64,000 nucleotides of DNA from Lysobacter silvisoli (GCF_003382365.1 NZ_QTSU01000001.1:1-64000), one strand, 5' to 3'; positions 47,196 through 60,069 are shown, counted from the first letter of the stretch. Program-made: numbers and translations. Notes: generated by a model from the letters alone, not told the origin.

Positions 47196-47570
47196 ATGGC
47201 AACGATCAACCAGCTCGTCCGCAAGCCGCGGCAGGCGACCACCTACAAGAGCGCCTCGCCGGCGCTGGCGAACTGCCCGCAGCGTCGCGGCGTTTGCACC
47301 CGCGTTTACACCACCACCCCGAAGAAGCCGAACTCGGCGCTGCGCAAGGTGGCCAAGGTGCGTCTGACCAACGGTTACGAGGTCATCTCGTACATCGGCG
47401 GCGAAGGCCACAACCTGCAGGAGCACAGCGTGGTGCTGATCCGCGGCGGCCGCGTCAAGGACCTGCCGGGCGTGCGCTACCACACCGTGCGCGGCTCGCT
47501 CGACGCCGCCGGCGTGGCCAAGCGCCGCCAGAGCCGTTCCAAGTACGGCGCCAAGCGTCCGAAGAGCTGA
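47196..47570 (+). CDS. rpsL: 30S ribosomal protein S12
   Basis: A 124-aa protein of the decoding centre. The segments [20 protein letters not shown] (about 41-60) and [17 protein letters not shown] (about 84-100) carry the lysines (K43 and K88 in E. coli) whose change gives streptomycin resistance; both are wild type here. First gene of the str operon, with GAGTTCC-type weak ribosome site upstream. Confidence 0.99.
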   Translation: MATINQLVRKPRQATTYKSASPALANCPQRRGVCTRVYTTTPKKPNSALRKVAKVRLTNGYEVISYIGGEGHNLQEHSVVLIRGGRVKDLPGVRYHTVRGSLDAAGVAKRRQSRSKYGAKRPKS

Positions 47571-47656
47571 TCCGTACGGGCTCGTGCCCGGAACAGCTAG
47601 GGCGGCCATGCGTGGCCGCACTTTCCATCAAAAGCATCTGATTCAGGCGAATAAAC

Positions 47657-48124
47657 ATGTCGCGTAAAGGCTCCACTCCGCAGCGTTCGGTCCTGCCCGA
47701 TCCCAAGCACGGCAGCGAAACGATCGCGCGCTTCATCAATATGGTCATGCAGAGCGGCAAGAAGTCCGTCGCCGAAAAGATCGTCTACGGCGCCATGGAC
47801 GTGATCGGGGAGAAGAACCCGAACGCGCTCGAGCTGGTCGAAAAGGCCCTCGGCAACGTCTCGCCTTCGGTCGAAGTGAAGTCGCGCCGCGTCGGCGGCG
47901 CCACCTACCAGGTGCCGGTCGAAGTGCGTTCCTCGCGCCGTATGGCCCTGGCGATGCGCTGGCTGATCGAGTCGGCGCGCAAGCGCGGCGAGAACACCAT
48001 GCCGCGCAAGCTGGCCGCCGAACTGCTCGACGCCTCGGAAAACCGCGGCGGCGCGATCAAGAAGCGCGAAGAGACCCACCGCATGGCGGAAGCGAACAAG
48101 GCGTTCGCCCACTACCGCTGGTGA
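47657..48124 (+). CDS. rpsG: 30S ribosomal protein S7
   Basis: A 155-aa protein that organises the 30S head and contacts E-site tRNA. It starts [20 protein letters not shown]; conserved segments include [20 protein letters not shown] and [20 protein letters not shown]. In other bacteria S7 represses its own operon by binding the rpsL-rpsG spacer. Here that spacer is 86 bases. Confidence 0.99.
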   Translation: MSRKGSTPQRSVLPDPKHGSETIARFINMVMQSGKKSVAEKIVYGAMDVIGEKNPNALELVEKALGNVSPSVEVKSRRVGGATYQVPVEVRSSRRMALAMRWLIESARKRGENTMPRKLAAELLDASENRGGAIKKREETHRMAEANKAFAHYRW

Positions 48125-48133
48125 TCGCAGCGC

Positions 48134-48178
48134 CCCGGGCCTTCGCGCCCGGGCACCGGCAGCGCGCCGCGCGCTGCC
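48134..48178 (+). terminator. Two tandem hairpins between rpsG and fusA
   Basis: CCCGGGC/GCCCGGG (48134-48140 with 48147-48153) is followed by GGCAGCGCG/CGCGCTGCC (48158-48166 with 48170-48178, perfect 9 bp). They may lower or process the transcript between rpsG and fusA. Confidence 0.45.
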
Positions 48179-48268
48179 TTGGCGGTTGCATAACCGCCTA
48201 GCGAACCGGAGGCCGCCCACGAGGCGGCGTCCGGCCATCTGGAATTCGAAAACTTACGAGAGGGTCCC

Positions 48269-50386
<2,118 letters not shown>

Positions 50387-50459
50387 TCAGAATCCCGCGG
50401 GCCGGCGAGTCCGGCCCGCTTCCAAGCATTCAACTAGCAACTTTAAAGAGAGATTAGCC

Positions 50460-51650
50460 ATGGCTAAGGGTAAGTTCGAGCGCACCAAGCCGCACGTGAA
50501 CGTGGGCACCATCGGTCACGTCGACCACGGCAAGACCACGCTGACGGCCGCTCTGACCAAGGTCGGCGCCGAGCGTTTCGGTGGCGAGTTCAAGGCATAC
50601 GACGCGATCGACGCGGCGCCGGAAGAGAAGGCGCGCGGCATCACGATCTCGACGGCGCACGTGGAATACGAAAGCCCGAACCGTCACTACGCGCACGTGG
50701 ACTGCCCGGGCCACGCCGACTACGTGAAGAACATGATCACGGGTGCGGCGCAGATGGACGGCGCGATCCTGGTGTGCTCGGCCGCTGACGGTCCGATGCC
50801 GCAGACCCGCGAGCACATCCTGCTGTCGCGTCAGGTCGGCGTGCCGTACATCGTCGTGTTCCTGAACAAGGCCGACATGGTGGACGACGCCGAGCTGCTC
50901 GAGCTGGTGGAGATGGAAGTGCGCGAGCTGCTGTCGAAGTACGACTTCCCGGGCGACGACACCCCGATCATCAAGGGCTCGGCCCGTCTGGCGCTGGAAG
51001 GCGACCAGTCGGAGATCGGCGTGCCGGCGATCATCCAGCTGGTGGAAGCGCTGGACACGTTCATCCCGGAGCCGCAGCGCGACGTGGATAAGCCGTTCCT
51101 GATGCCGGTGGAAGACGTGTTCTCGATCTCGGGCCGCGGCACCGTGGTGACCGGCCGTATCGAGCGCGGCATCATCAAGGTGGGCGACGAAATCGAAATC
51201 GTCGGTATCCGTCCGACCCAGAAGACGACGGTCACCGGCGTGGAAATGTTCCGCAAGCTGCTGGACCAGGGTCAGGCGGGCGACAACGCCGGTCTGCTGC
51301 TGCGCGGCACCAAGCGCGACGACGTGGAGCGCGGCCAGGTGCTGTGCAAGCCGGGTTCGATCACCCCGCACACCGAGTTCGAGGCCGAGGTGTACGTGCT
51401 GTCGAAGGACGAGGGCGGCCGTCACACCCCGTTCTTCAAGGGCTACCGTCCGCAGTTCTACTTCCGCACCACGGACATCACCGGTGCGGTGACGCTGCCG
51501 GAAGGCGTGGAAATGGTCATGCCGGGCGACAACATCAAGATGGTGGTGAGCCTGATCAACCCGGTGGCGATGGACGAAGGCCTGCGTTTCGCGATCCGCG
51601 AAGGCGGCCGCACCGTCGGCGCCGGCGTGGTGGCGAAGATCATCAAGTGA
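50460..51650 (+). CDS. tuf: Elongation factor Tu, second copy
   Basis: EF-Tu of 396 aa in the str operon (tufA position, after fusA). The protein is identical to the copy at 32593-33783. DNA identity covers all but codons 2 and 5 and runs about 57 bases beyond the stop, then ends in a REP-like repeat. An AAAGAGAGA site precedes the start. The upstream DNA is unrelated to that of the first copy, so conversion is limited to the gene and its terminator. Confidence 0.98.
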   Translation: MAKGKFERTKPHVNVGTIGHVDHGKTTLTAALTKVGAERFGGEFKAYDAIDAAPEEKARGITISTAHVEYESPNRHYAHVDCPGHADYVKNMITGAAQMDGAILVCSAADGPMPQTREHILLSRQVGVPYIVVFLNKADMVDDAELLELVEMEVRELLSKYDFPGDDTPIIKGSARLALEGDQSEIGVPAIIQLVEALDTFIPEPQRDVDKPFLMPVEDVFSISGRGTVVTGRIERGIIKVGDEIEIVGIRPTQKTTVTGVEMFRKLLDQGQAGDNAGLLLRGTKRDDVERGQVLCKPGSITPHTEFEAEVYVLSKDEGGRHTPFFKGYRPQFYFRTTDITGAVTLPEGVEMVMPGDNIKMVVSLINPVAMDEGLRFAIREGGRTVGAGVVAKIIK

Positions 51651-51697
51651 CGAACTGACCGGGCGCGCCCTGCGCGCCCGGCTCTGTCAGTTCGTCA
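51648..51697 (+). terminator. Nested hairpin starting at the second tuf stop codon
   Basis: The same 12-bp perfect outer stem (51648-51659 with 51686-51697) and GC-rich inner stem as after the first tuf gene. It probably ends the str operon. Confidence 0.65.
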
Positions 51698-51833
51698 TCC
51701 CCGCGAAGGCGGGTATCCAGGGCTCTTCGTGCGAGGACTCCTCGGTCACTGGATTCCCGCTTTCGCGGGAATGACAGCCGAAGAGATGCGAGCCCCCTCG
51801 GTCTCTGGATCCCCGCCTACGCGGGAATGACGG
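51694..51833. repeat. Three REP-like palindromes
   Basis: Units with a CCCGCG/CGCGGG core are at about 51694-51720, 51751-51776 and 51809-51833, in alternating orientation. Same family as 27300-27387, 33828-33856 and 36512-36541. Confidence 0.7.
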
Positions 51834-51887
51834 ACCAAAGGGCTCGCAGCCCCGGATAGTGATCCAGTCTCACCCAGCAACGATCCA

Positions 51888-51908
51888 GCGGCGGCCCCGG
51901 GCCGCCGC
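51888..51908 (+). terminator. GC-rich hairpin before the S10 promoter
   Basis: GCGGCGGCC (51888-51896) pairs perfectly with GGCCGCCGC (51900-51908). It is followed by GCTTTA, so termination would be weak. Confidence 0.4.
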
Positions 51909-51977
51909 GCTTTACCCAGGTCCGGCCGCCCCTGAATAGGGCGTCCGGGCGGTCCGCACGGCCACCAGGCAGGGTGC

Positions 51978-52007
51978 TTGCATCGCTCCTGCGTATCCGG
52001 CTAGAAT
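51978..52007 (+). promoter_or_regulatory. Promoter of the S10 operon
   Basis: TTGCAT (51978-51983) and TAGAAT (52002-52007) are 18 bases apart; transcription would start near 52014, followed by the two leader hairpins. Confidence 0.65.
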
Positions 52008-52018
52008 GCGCGACCACC

Positions 52019-52087
52019 GTGCCAGTCCTGCTAAATCCAGGGCGGCACGACCAGCGAAATGAGGAGCAGGACGCGCCTCGTATTCGC
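52019..52087 (+). promoter_or_regulatory. S10 leader element: 5' hairpin plus bulged stem-loop shared with str leader
   Basis: GTGCC (52019-52023) pairs with GGCAC (52044-52048) over an inner TCCTG/CAGGG stem. Then GCGAA (54-58), A59, T60, GAGG (61-64) pair with TTCGC (83-87), T81, G80, CCTC (76-79), numbers being the last two digits after 520. A52082 is bulged, exactly where G46988 is bulged in the str leader; the loop is AGGAC. L4 regulates the S10 leader in E. coli, but this stem does not obviously resemble that site. Confidence 0.6.
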
Positions 52088-52334
52088 CAGACAGGGATAT
52101 GTCGCACGGCCTCGCTCCGTACGTTCCGGGCCCCTACGGGCTTCCAAGGAACGCTAGACGGAGCGTTTCGTGCGTTCTGCTCAGTCTGGGGCGGGTCGGG
52201 AAACCGGCCTGCTTTCGTTTTTTCCAGGCAAGGAAGCTCCGGGGCGAGGGTGCTGCCCTGGAGTGTTTGCGTTTTCGTGGGGCTCGGCACACCCAGAAGC
52301 CGGCCCGTCGCTCTTTCAACCAAGGAATTCCGTC

Positions 52335-52646
<312 letters not shown>

Positions 52647-52657
52647 GGCAAGCCACC

Positions 52658-53314
52658 ATGACCGCGAAGAAATATTCGTTGGGCATCGTCGGCCGTAAGG
52701 CCGGCATGAGCCGCGTCTTCCTCGCCGACGGTAAGTCGGTGCCGGTGACGCTGATCGAAGCCACTCCGAACCGTATCACCCAGATCAAGACCACCGAGAC
52801 CGACGGCTACAGCGCCGTGCAGGTGACGGTGGGCGTGCGCCGCGCCGCGCTCGTCAACAAGCCCGAAGCCGGTCACCTCGCCAAGGCGAAGGTCGAAGCC
52901 GGTCGCGGCCTGTGGGAGCTGCGCGTGGAAGCCGACCAGATCGGCGCTTTCGAGATCGGCGGCGAAATCAAGGCCGACATCTTCTCCGAAGGCCAGATCG
53001 TCGACGTCCAGGGCGTCACCAAGGGCAAGGGCTTCCAGGGCACGATCAAGCGCTGGAACTTCCGCATGGGCGACGCGACGCACGGTAACTCGCTGTCGCA
53101 CCGCTCGCCGGGTTCGATCGGCCAGCGCCAGACGCCGGGCCGCGTTTTCCCGGGCAAGAAGATGTCCGGTCACATGGGCGCCGTCCAGCAGAGCACGCAG
53201 GGCCTGGAAGTGGTGAAGGTCGACGCCGAGCGCGGCCTGATCGCCATCAAGGGTGCCGTGCCGGGCGCTCCGGGCGGCGACGTGATCGTCCGCCCGTCGA
53301 GCAAGGGAGCATAA
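52658..53314 (+). CDS. rplC: 50S ribosomal protein L3
   Basis: A 218-aa protein near the peptidyl-transferase centre. Conserved: [18 protein letters not shown] at the start, then the central loop [20 protein letters not shown] (about 130-149), [14 protein letters not shown] (about 161-174). Slightly longer than E. coli L3 (209 aa). rplD starts 2 bases after its stop. Confidence 0.98.
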   Translation: MTAKKYSLGIVGRKAGMSRVFLADGKSVPVTLIEATPNRITQIKTTETDGYSAVQVTVGVRRAALVNKPEAGHLAKAKVEAGRGLWELRVEADQIGAFEIGGEIKADIFSEGQIVDVQGVTKGKGFQGTIKRWNFRMGDATHGNSLSHRSPGSIGQRQTPGRVFPGKKMSGHMGAVQQSTQGLEVVKVDAERGLIAIKGAVPGAPGGDVIVRPSSKGA

Positions 53315-53316
53315 CG

Positions 53317-53922
53317 ATGGAACTTGCCATCAACGGTAGCGACAAGAAGCTGTCGGTTTCCGACGCCATCTTCGATCGCGAATTCAGCGAAGACCTGGTC
53401 CACCAGGTCGTTGTGGCCTACCGCAACGCGGGCCGCGCCGGCACCAAGGCGCAGAAGACGCGTTCGGAAGTCAACGGCACCACCAAGAAGTCGAAGAAGC
53501 AGAAGGGCGGCGGCGCGCGTCACGGCGCGCTGACGGCTCCGATCTTCGTCGGCGGCGGCGTGACCTTCGCGGCCAAGCCGCGCAGCTTCGCCCAGAAGGT
53601 GAACCGCAAGATGTACCGCGCCGCGATCGCCGCGATCCTGTCCGAGCTGAACCGCCAGGGCCGCATCAGCGTCGTCGAGTCGCTGGACGTCGACGCGCCG
53701 AAGACCTCGGGCCTGGTCGCCAAGCTGAAGACGCTGGAAGTGGGCCGTCGTCCGCTGCTCGTCACCGAGGAAGCCTCCGAGAACCTGTACCTCTCGGCTC
53801 GCAACCTGCCTTATGTGGAAGTCCGCGACGTGCAGGGACTCGATCCGGTCGCCCTCGTCGGCGCCGACTCGATCGTGTTCACGACCGATGCGGTCAAGAA
53901 GATCGAGGAGTGGCTGGCATGA
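53317..53922 (+). CDS. rplD: 50S ribosomal protein L4
   Basis: A 201-aa protein lining the exit tunnel. The tunnel loop is [20 protein letters not shown] (about 51-70). In E. coli L4 also represses the S10 operon, so a similar role through the long leader is possible. Its stop overlaps the rplW start (ATGA). Confidence 0.98.
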   Translation: MELAINGSDKKLSVSDAIFDREFSEDLVHQVVVAYRNAGRAGTKAQKTRSEVNGTTKKSKKQKGGGARHGALTAPIFVGGGVTFAAKPRSFAQKVNRKMYRAAIAAILSELNRQGRISVVESLDVDAPKTSGLVAKLKTLEVGRRPLLVTEEASENLYLSARNLPYVEVRDVQGLDPVALVGADSIVFTTDAVKKIEEWLA

Positions 53923-54215
53923 ACGACGCCAAGCTCTACAGCATCATCCGCGCGCCGCGCGTGTCCGAAAAGACCGCGCGTCTGCAGGAAGTTTCCAACC
54001 AATACGTCTTCGAAGTCGCGACGGACGCTACCAAGGCCGACATCAAGGTCGCCGTGGAAAAGCTGTTCGACGTTAAGGTCGAGGCGGTGAATGTGGTCAA
54101 CGTGAAGGGCAAGAGCAAGGCCTTCCGTTTCCGCATGGGCCGTCGCGGCGACTGGCGCAAGGCGTACGTGAAGCTGGCCGAAGGCCAGTCGATCGACGTG
54201 ATTGCCAAGCCCTGA
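53919..54215 (+). CDS. rplW: 50S ribosomal protein L23
   Basis: A 98-aa exit-tunnel protein that binds signal recognition particle and trigger factor. [20 protein letters not shown] and [20 protein letters not shown] are conserved. ATG 53919 overlaps the rplD stop; an in-frame start at 53910 lies inside rplD and is less likely. Confidence 0.97.
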   Translation: MNDAKLYSIIRAPRVSEKTARLQEVSNQYVFEVATDATKADIKVAVEKLFDVKVEAVNVVNVKGKSKAFRFRMGRRGDWRKAYVKLAEGQSIDVIAKP

Positions 54216-54225
54216 GGAAAGACCC

Positions 54226-55053
54226 ATGGCATTGATGACTTTCAAGCCCACGTCCGCCGGCCGCCGCAGCGCGGTCCGCGTGGTGACGCCGGGCCTGCAT
54301 AAGGGCGCGCCGCACGCGGCGTTGGTCGAAAAGCAGAGCAAGAGCGGCGGCCGCAACCACCACGGTCGCATCACCACCCGCCACATCGGCGGTGGCCACA
54401 AGCAGCACTACCGCATCATCGACTTCAAGCGCGACAAGGTCGGCATCCCCGCCCGCGTCGAGCGGATCGAATACGATCCGAACCGCACCGCGCACATCGC
54501 GCTGCTGTGCTACGTCGATGGCGAGCGTCGTTACATCATCGCCCCCAAGGGCCTGAAGGACGGCGACCAGGTGATCGCCGGCCGCGACGCCCCGATCCGC
54601 GTCGGCAACACCCTGCCGCTGAGCAACATCCCGGTCGGCACCACCGTGTGCTGCGTCGAGATGAAGCCGGGCAAGGGCGCCCAGCTGGCCCGTGCGGCCG
54701 GCGCCAGCGCCTACCTGGTGGCTCGCGAGCAGGGCTACGCCACGCTGCGTCTTCGCTCCGGCGAAATGCGCAAGGTGCCGGTCGAGTGCGGCGCCACCAT
54801 CGGCGAAGTCGGCAACGACGAGCACAGCCTGGAGAAGCTCGGCAAGGCCGGCGCCAAGCGCTGGCGCGGCATCAAGCCGACCGTTCGTGGCGCGGCCATG
54901 AACCCGGTCGACCATCCGCACGGCGGTGGTGAGGCCAAGGCTGGCCAGGGCAACCCGCATCCGGTGACGCCGTGGGGCGTTCCGACCAAGGGTTACAAGA
55001 CGCGTAAGAACAAGCGTACGCAGCAGTTCATCGTTCGCGACCGCAGGAGCTAA
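54226..55053 (+). CDS. rplB: 50S ribosomal protein L2
   Basis: A 275-aa core 23S rRNA-binding protein. It begins [20 protein letters not shown] and contains [20 protein letters not shown] (about 46-65) and the conserved His-containing [16 protein letters not shown] (about 225-240). A GAGGAAAG site precedes ATG 54226. Confidence 0.99.
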   Translation: MALMTFKPTSAGRRSAVRVVTPGLHKGAPHAALVEKQSKSGGRNHHGRITTRHIGGGHKQHYRIIDFKRDKVGIPARVERIEYDPNRTAHIALLCYVDGERRYIIAPKGLKDGDQVIAGRDAPIRVGNTLPLSNIPVGTTVCCVEMKPGKGAQLARAAGASAYLVAREQGYATLRLRSGEMRKVPVECGATIGEVGNDEHSLEKLGKAGAKRWRGIKPTVRGAAMNPVDHPHGGGEAKAGQGNPHPVTPWGVPTKGYKTRKNKRTQQFIVRDRRS

Positions 55054-55059
55054 TCGGCC

Positions 55060-55329
55060 ATGGCACGTTCCCTCAAGAAAGGTCCGTTCGTCGACCACCA
55101 TCTGCAGAAGAAGGTGGAAGCGGCCGGCAACAACAAGAAGCCGATCAAGACCTGGTCGCGTCGTTCGATGATTCTCCCGGAGATGATCGGCTTCACCATT
55201 GCCGTTCACAACGGCAAGAACCACATCCCCGTGCTGGTCAACGAGAACATGGTTGGCCACAAGCTTGGCGAATTCGCCCTGACCCGTACGTTCAAGGGTC
55301 ACGGCGGCGACAAGAAGTCGGGCAAGTAA
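55060..55329 (+). CDS. rpsS: 30S ribosomal protein S19
   Basis: An 89-aa 30S head protein: [60 protein letters not shown]. Normal length (E. coli 92). Confidence 0.98.
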   Translation: MARSLKKGPFVDHHLQKKVEAAGNNKKPIKTWSRRSMILPEMIGFTIAVHNGKNHIPVLVNENMVGHKLGEFALTRTFKGHGGDKKSGK

Positions 55330-55339
55330 GGAGATGACC

Positions 55340-55675
55340 ATGGAAGCGAAAGCCATCCTGCGCACCGCGCGCATCTCCCCGCAGAAGGCCCGCCTGGTCG
55401 CCGACCAGGTGCGCGGTCTGTCCGCCGAGCGCGCCGTCAACCTGCTGAAGTTCTCGGACAAGAAGGCAGCTGCACTGATCCGTAAGGTCGTGGAGTCCGC
55501 CATCGCCAACGCCGAGAACAACCAGGGCGCCGACGTCGACGAACTCAAGGTCAAGACCATCATGGTGGACGAGGGTCCCGCACTGAAGCGCTTCATGGCG
55601 CGTGCGAAGGGCCGCGGCACCCGCATCCTCAAGCGCACCAGCCACATCACTGTGGTTGTGGGCGCGGGCAAGTAA
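55340..55675 (+). CDS. rplV: 50S ribosomal protein L22
   Basis: A 111-aa exit-tunnel protein: [43 protein letters not shown] 55340 is 6 bases from AGGAG; ATG 55334 abuts it and is rejected. E. coli L22 is 110 aa. Confidence 0.97.
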   Translation: MEAKAILRTARISPQKARLVADQVRGLSAERAVNLLKFSDKKAAALIRKVVESAIANAENNQGADVDELKVKTIMVDEGPALKRFMARAKGRGTRILKRTSHITVVVGAGK

Positions 55676-55689
55676 GGCGGAGTCAGACA

Positions 55690-56433
55690 ATGGGTCATAA
55701 AGTTCATCCGACCGGCATCCGCCTTGGCATCTCCAAGGATTGGAGCTCCAAGTGGTTCGCCGGCAAGAAGCAGTACGCCGAGTACCTGGCTGCCGACCTC
55801 AAGGTCCGCGAGATGCTTCGCAAGAAGCTCGCGCAGGCGGGCATCTCGAAGATCTTCATCGAGCGTCCGGCCAACAACGCCCGCGTGACCATCCACACCG
55901 CCCGTCCGGGCGTGGTGATCGGCAAGCGCGGCGAGGACATCGAGAAGCTGCGTAAGGAAGTCAGCGCGCTGATGGGCGTTCCGGCGCACATCAACGTGAC
56001 CGAGGTCCGCAAGCCGGAACTCGACGCGCAGCTGGTCGCCGAGTCGATCGCTCAGCAGCTGGAGCGCCGCATCATGTTCCGTCGCGCCATGAAGCGCGCG
56101 GTGGGCAATGCGATGCGCCTTGGCGCCCTGGGCATCAAGGTCAACGTGGCCGGCCGTCTCAACGGCGCCGAGATCGCGCGTTCTGAGTGGTACCGCGAAG
56201 GTCGCGTGCCGCTGCACACGCTGCGCGCCGACATCGACTATGGCTTCGCTGAAGCCAAGACGACGTACGGCATCATCGGCATCAAGGTCTGGGTCTACCG
56301 CGGCGAAATCTTCGATTTCACCCAGGTCGGCCAGGAAAAGCAGGACGATTCGCCGCGCAGCGATCGTGGTGACCGCGGCGATCGCGGCGACCGTAACGAC
56401 CGCCCGGGCCGTCCTGCCCGCGAACAGAGGTAA
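55690..56433 (+). CDS. rpsC: 30S ribosomal protein S3
   Basis: A 247-aa protein at the mRNA entry site. KH domain with [18 protein letters not shown] (about 75-92). The C terminus has a repetitive arginine/aspartate tail ([20 protein letters not shown], about residues 223-242) not found in E. coli S3 (233 aa); such tails are common in this family of bacteria. Confidence 0.98.
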   Translation: MGHKVHPTGIRLGISKDWSSKWFAGKKQYAEYLAADLKVREMLRKKLAQAGISKIFIERPANNARVTIHTARPGVVIGKRGEDIEKLRKEVSALMGVPAHINVTEVRKPELDAQLVAESIAQQLERRIMFRRAMKRAVGNAMRLGALGIKVNVAGRLNGAEIARSEWYREGRVPLHTLRADIDYGFAEAKTTYGIIGIKVWVYRGEIFDFTQVGQEKQDDSPRSDRGDRGDRGDRNDRPGRPAREQR

Positions 56434-56439
56434 TCCGCC

Positions 56440-56853
56440 ATGTTGCAACCCAAGCGAACCAAGTACCGCAAGGTACACAAGGGCCGCAATGAGGGCCTGA
56501 GCTGGAACGGCAATGCCGTCAGCTTCGGCGAATACGGCCTCAAGGCGACCGCACACGGCCAGCTGACCGCGCGTCAGATCGAAGCGGCGCGCCGCTCGAT
56601 CAGCCGCTACGTCAAGCGCGGCGGCAAGATGTGGATCCGCGTGTTCCCCGACAAGCCGATCACCAAGAAGCCGATCGAAGTCCGAATGGGCTCCGGTAAG
56701 GGCAACGTGGAGTACTGGGTCGCCCAGATCCAGCCCGGCCGCATGATTTACGAGATCGAAGGCGTTGCCGAAGATGTGGCGCGCGAAGCGTTCCGTCTGG
56801 CTGCCGCCAAGCTCTCGGTTACCACCACCTTCGTTACCCGTACGGTGCGCTAA
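56440..56853 (+). CDS. rplP: 50S ribosomal protein L16
   Basis: A 137-aa protein near the A site: [60 protein letters not shown]. Its last base overlaps the first base of rpmC. Confidence 0.98.
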   Translation: MLQPKRTKYRKVHKGRNEGLSWNGNAVSFGEYGLKATAHGQLTARQIEAARRSISRYVKRGGKMWIRVFPDKPITKKPIEVRMGSGKGNVEYWVAQIQPGRMIYEIEGVAEDVAREAFRLAAAKLSVTTTFVTRTVR

Positions 56854-57038
56854 TGGAACTGAAAGAACTCCGCGCGAAGTCGGCCGACGAGCTCAAGGCC
56901 CACCTGGTCGACCTGCACAAGGAGAGCTTCGCTCTCCGCATGCAGAAGGCCACCGGCCAGCTCGCCAAGACCCACGAGGCCCGCCGTGTTCGCCGCGAGA
57001 TCGCTCGCGTGAACACGCTGCTGGGTCAGAAGAAGTAA
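56853..57038 (+). CDS. rpmC: 50S ribosomal protein L29
   Basis: A 61-aa coiled protein at the exit tunnel: [40 protein letters not shown]. The start overlaps the rplP stop by one base. Confidence 0.97.
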   Translation: MELKELRAKSADELKAHLVDLHKESFALRMQKATGQLAKTHEARRVRREIARVNTLLGQKK

Positions 57039-57049
57039 GGACCCTCGCC

Positions 57050-57319
57050 ATGACCGACAACAATACAGAGAAGGCTGTGCGCACGGTTGAAGGCCGGGTC
57101 GTCAGCAACAAGATGGACAAGACCGTCACCGTGCTCGTCGAGCGCCAGGTCAAGCACGCGCTGTACGGCAAGTACATCCGCCGCTCGACCAAGCTCCACG
57201 CCCACGACGCCGAGAACGCCTGCAAGGAAGGCGATATTGTGCGCGTGAAGGAGATTGCTCCCCTGTCGAAGACCAAGAACTGGAGCGTGGTTGAAATCGT
57301 CAGCCGCGTGGCCGAATAA
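57050..57319 (+). CDS. rpsQ: 30S ribosomal protein S17
   Basis: An 89-aa OB-fold protein: [45 protein letters not shown] near the end. ATG 57050 is chosen from family length; the frame continues upstream only as a shadow of rpmC. Confidence 0.98.
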   Translation: MTDNNTEKAVRTVEGRVVSNKMDKTVTVLVERQVKHALYGKYIRRSTKLHAHDAENACKEGDIVRVKEIAPLSKTKNWSVVEIVSRVAE

Positions 57320-57333
57320 GAGGAGGCTGAACC

Positions 57334-57702
57334 ATGATCCAGATGCAAAGCTACCTCGACGTGGCCGACAATTCCGGTGCCAAGGAAGTGATGTGCATTA
57401 AGGTGCTCGGTGGCTCCAAGCGCCGTTACGCCCACATCGGCGACATCATCAAGGTCACCGTCAAGGACGCGATTCCGCGTGGCAAGGTCAAGAAGGGCGA
57501 CGTCTACGACGCCGTCGTGGTGCGTACCCGCAAGGGCGTGCGCCGTCCGGACGGTTCGCTGATCCGCTTCGACGGCAACGCCGCGGTGTTGCTCAACAAC
57601 AAGCATGAGCCGATCGGCACCCGTATCTTCGGGCCCGTGACTCGCGAGCTGCGCTCCGAGAAGTTCATGAAGATCGTCTCGCTCGCGCCTGAAGTGCTCT
57701 GA
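57334..57702 (+). CDS. rplN: 50S ribosomal protein L14
   Basis: A 122-aa protein: [60 protein letters not shown]. First gene of the classical spc part; AGGAGG precedes the start. Confidence 0.99.
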   Translation: MIQMQSYLDVADNSGAKEVMCIKVLGGSKRRYAHIGDIIKVTVKDAIPRGKVKKGDVYDAVVVRTRKGVRRPDGSLIRFDGNAAVLLNNKHEPIGTRIFGPVTRELRSEKFMKIVSLAPEVL

Positions 57703-57718
57703 GCGGAGGAACTAGACC

Positions 57719-58033
57719 ATGAACCGTATCAAGAAGGGCGATCAGGTGATCGTCACCGCCGGCAAGGACAAGGGCAAGAAGGGCGACGTGGTGCGTGTGC
57801 TCGGCGACAAGGTCGTCGTGGCCAACATCAACGTGGTCAAGCGCCACACCAAGCCGAACCCGCAGGCCAACCAGCCGGGCGGCGTGATCGAGCGCGAAGC
57901 GCCGATTCACATTTCCAACGTCATGCTGTTCAACCCGGCCACCGGCAAGGGCGAGCGCATCGGTTTCAAGGTGCTGGAGGATGGACGCAAACTGCGTGTG
58001 TTCCGCTCCAGCGGTGAGGCGGTTGACGCCTGA
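57719..58033 (+). CDS. rplX: 50S ribosomal protein L24
   Basis: A 104-aa KOW-domain assembly protein: [20 protein letters not shown] at the start, then [27 protein letters not shown] precedes the start. Confidence 0.98.
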   Translation: MNRIKKGDQVIVTAGKDKGKKGDVVRVLGDKVVVANINVVKRHTKPNPQANQPGGVIEREAPIHISNVMLFNPATGKGERIGFKVLEDGRKLRVFRSSGEAVDA

Positions 58034-58044
58034 GGAATGCTGAA

Positions 58045-58587
58045 ATGACCACCCGGCTCGAAGAGTTCTACAAGAATGAAGTGGTTCCTGCGCTGACCGA
58101 GAAGTTCGGTTACAAGAACCCGATGGAAGTGCCGCGCCTGACCAAGATCACGCTGAACATGGGCGTGGGCGAGGCCGCCACCAACAAGAAGATCCTGGAA
58201 AATGCCGTCGCCGACATGACCAAGATCGCCGGCCAGAAGCCGATCGTGACGAAGACCCGCGTGTCGGTGGCTTCGTTCAAGATCCGCGACGGTTGGCCGA
58301 TCGGCGCCAAGGTCACCCTGCGCCGCGCTAAGATGTACGAGTTCCTGGACCGCCTGATCAACATCTCGCTGCCGCGCGTGCGCGACTTCCGCGGTGTCTC
58401 GGGTCGTTCGTTCGACGGCCGTGGCAACTACAACATGGGCGTCAAGGAACAGATCATCTTCCCGGAAATCGATTTCGACCAGGTCGACGCGCTGCGCGGC
58501 ATGGACATCGCGATCACCACGACCGCGAAGACCGATGCCGAGGCCAAGGCCCTGCTCGAAGCCTTCCGCTTCCCGTTCCGCAACTGA
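58045..58587 (+). CDS. rplE: 50S ribosomal protein L5
   Basis: A 180-aa 5S rRNA-binding protein: [60 protein letters not shown]. Normal length (E. coli 179). Confidence 0.98.
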   Translation: MTTRLEEFYKNEVVPALTEKFGYKNPMEVPRLTKITLNMGVGEAATNKKILENAVADMTKIAGQKPIVTKTRVSVASFKIRDGWPIGAKVTLRRAKMYEFLDRLINISLPRVRDFRGVSGRSFDGRGNYNMGVKEQIIFPEIDFDQVDALRGMDIAITTTAKTDAEAKALLEAFRFPFRN

Positions 58588-58602
58588 GTCTAGGATTGAA
58601 CT

Positions 58603-58908
58603 ATGGCTAAGACCTCCATGATCAACCGCGACCTCAAGCGGGCCAAGCTGGCGAAGAAGTTCGCCGGCAAGCGTGAGGAGCTGAAGAAGATCGTTTCCAG
58701 CGAGACCGCCTCGTACGAGGAGAAGCTGGAGGCCGCCGTCAAGCTGCAGAAGCTGCCGCGCGACTCCTCGCCGTGCCGTCAGCGCAACCGTTGCGCCCTG
58801 ACCGGCCGCTCGCGCGGCGTCTACCAGAAGTTCGGCCTGGGCCGCAACAAGCTGCGTGAAGCCACCATGCGCGGCGACGTGCCTGGTCTTCGCAAGGCAA
58901 GCTGGTAA
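58603..58908 (+). CDS. rpsN: 30S ribosomal protein S14 (zinc-free type)
   Basis: A 101-aa protein of the long, zinc-independent type: [60 protein letters not shown]. It lacks the four-cysteine zinc site of the short form. It is followed by a strong hairpin and a 131-base gap before rpsH. Confidence 0.98.
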   Translation: MAKTSMINRDLKRAKLAKKFAGKREELKKIVSSETASYEEKLEAAVKLQKLPRDSSPCRQRNRCALTGRSRGVYQKFGLGRNKLREATMRGDVPGLRKASW

Positions 58909-58931
58909 GATAGCCGGCTTTCCCGGTTCCA

Positions 58932-58957
58932 CCGCCGCGGCCCCCGGGCCGCGGCGG
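58932..58957 (+). terminator. Strong hairpin inside the spc operon, after rpsN
   Basis: CCGCCGCGGCCC (58932-58943) pairs perfectly over 12 bp with GGGCCGCGGCGG (58946-58957), followed by CGTTGTTG. This is an unusual place for a terminator-like structure within the spc operon. Confidence 0.5.
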
Positions 58958-58962
58958 CGTTG

Positions 58963-58992
58963 TTGATTCGCTGTAACCCGTTGTATTACAAC
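58963..58992 (+). promoter_or_regulatory. Possible internal promoter and operator before rpsH
   Basis: TTGATT (58963-58968) could be a -35, with a -10 in the TATTAC/TTACAA stretch (58984-58991). The perfect palindrome GTTGTA-T-TACAAC (58980-58992) overlaps the -10 and looks like an operator. Confidence 0.3.
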
Positions 58993-59039
58993 TGAAATTC
59001 GCAATCCCGCGGATATCGGTGCTACTCATAGGTGACTCA

Positions 59040-59438
59040 ATGAGCATGACTGATCCCATCGCCGACATGCTGGTCCGCATCAAGAATGCGGCCGCTGTTC
59101 GGAAGCAGACGGTGAAGATGCCGTCGTCCAAGACCAAGGTGGCCATCGCCGCCGTGCTGAAGGACGAGGGCTACATCCTGGATTCGCGCGTGACCCAGGT
59201 GGGTCCGGGCAAGTCCGAACTCGAAATCTCGCTGAAGTACTACGAAGGCAAGCCGGTGATCGAGCGCCTGGAGCGCTACTCCCGTTCGGGCCTGCGTCAG
59301 TACCGCGGCAAGGACGCGATCCCGAAGGTCCTGGGCGGCCTGGGCGTCGCGATCATCTCCACCTCGAAGGGCATCATGACCGATGCGCAGGCGCGCCAGC
59401 AGGGCGTCGGCGGTGAAGTCCTGTGCTTCGTGGCCTAA
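59040..59438 (+). CDS. rpsH: 30S ribosomal protein S8
   Basis: A 132-aa 16S rRNA-binding protein, the spc operon repressor in E. coli: [63 protein letters not shown] 59040 matches the MSM-type family start and has AGGTGA upstream; ATG 59046 is possible. Confidence 0.98.
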   Translation: MSMTDPIADMLVRIKNAAAVRKQTVKMPSSKTKVAIAAVLKDEGYILDSRVTQVGPGKSELEISLKYYEGKPVIERLERYSRSGLRQYRGKDAIPKVLGGLGVAIISTSKGIMTDAQARQQGVGGEVLCFVA

Positions 59439-59451
59439 GGGAGGAATAGCC

Positions 59452-59979
59452 ATGTCCCGAGTTGCCAAGAAGCCGGTCGCCCTGCCGAAGGGCGTCGAGC
59501 TGAACATCCAAGCCGACAGCATCAGCGCCAAGGGCCCGAAGGGCGCCCTGTCGATCGCCAAGCCGGCCGCCATCAACCTGAAGGTCGAGAACGGCGAAGC
59601 CGTGTTCGTCACCGAAGACGCCGCGCTGATCCCGCTCACGGGCACCCTGCGCGCGATCCTGGCCAACATGGTCAAGGGCGTCTCCGAAGGCTTCGAGCGC
59701 AAGCTCGAGCTGGTCGGCGTCGGTTACCGCGCCTCGATGCAGGGCCAGGACCTGAACCTGGCGCTGGGTTTCTCGCACCCGGTGCTGTTCAAGGCTCCGG
59801 AAGGCATCACCATCGCGACCCCCACCCAGACCGAAATCGTGGTCCAGGGCGCGGACAAGCAGCGCGTCGGTGAAGTCGCCGCCAAGATTCGCGGTTTCCG
59901 TCCGCCGGAGCCCTACAAGGGCAAGGGTGTGAAGTACGCCGGCGAAGTCATCATCCGCAAGGAAGCCAAGAAGGCATAA
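59452..59979 (+). CDS. rplF: 50S ribosomal protein L6
   Basis: A 175-aa protein with two similar domains: [20 protein letters not shown], then [20 protein letters not shown], and [27 protein letters not shown] precedes ATG 59452. The gap to rplR (90 bases) contains the hairpin CCCGGCCATCCATGGCCGGG at 60000-60019. Confidence 0.98.
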   Translation: MSRVAKKPVALPKGVELNIQADSISAKGPKGALSIAKPAAINLKVENGEAVFVTEDAALIPLTGTLRAILANMVKGVSEGFERKLELVGVGYRASMQGQDLNLALGFSHPVLFKAPEGITIATPTQTEIVVQGADKQRVGEVAAKIRGFRPPEPYKGKGVKYAGEVIIRKEAKKA

Positions 59980-60069
59980 GGCAGGTCCCTCTGCGAAAAG
60001 CCCGGCCATCCATGGCCGGGGATTCAAAGAAGAGCCGCCGCGCCAATCCGCTTCTTAGGAGTAATCGAA

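Larger units (their letters stand above)
51651..52334. other. Gene-free region between the str and S10 operons
   Basis: A 684-base gap without a gene. It contains the tuf terminator, three REP-like palindromes (51694-51833), a GC-rich hairpin (51888-51908), a strong promoter (51978-52007) and a long S10 leader with two hairpins (52019-52048 and 52054-52087). The leader from the expected start to rpsJ is about 320 bases. Confidence 0.6.

Noticed and set aside
52019-52087. E. coli-type L4-binding S10 leader
   Set aside because: No clear match to the multi-hairpin E. coli leader could be made by eye; the region is reported as a leader of unknown type.
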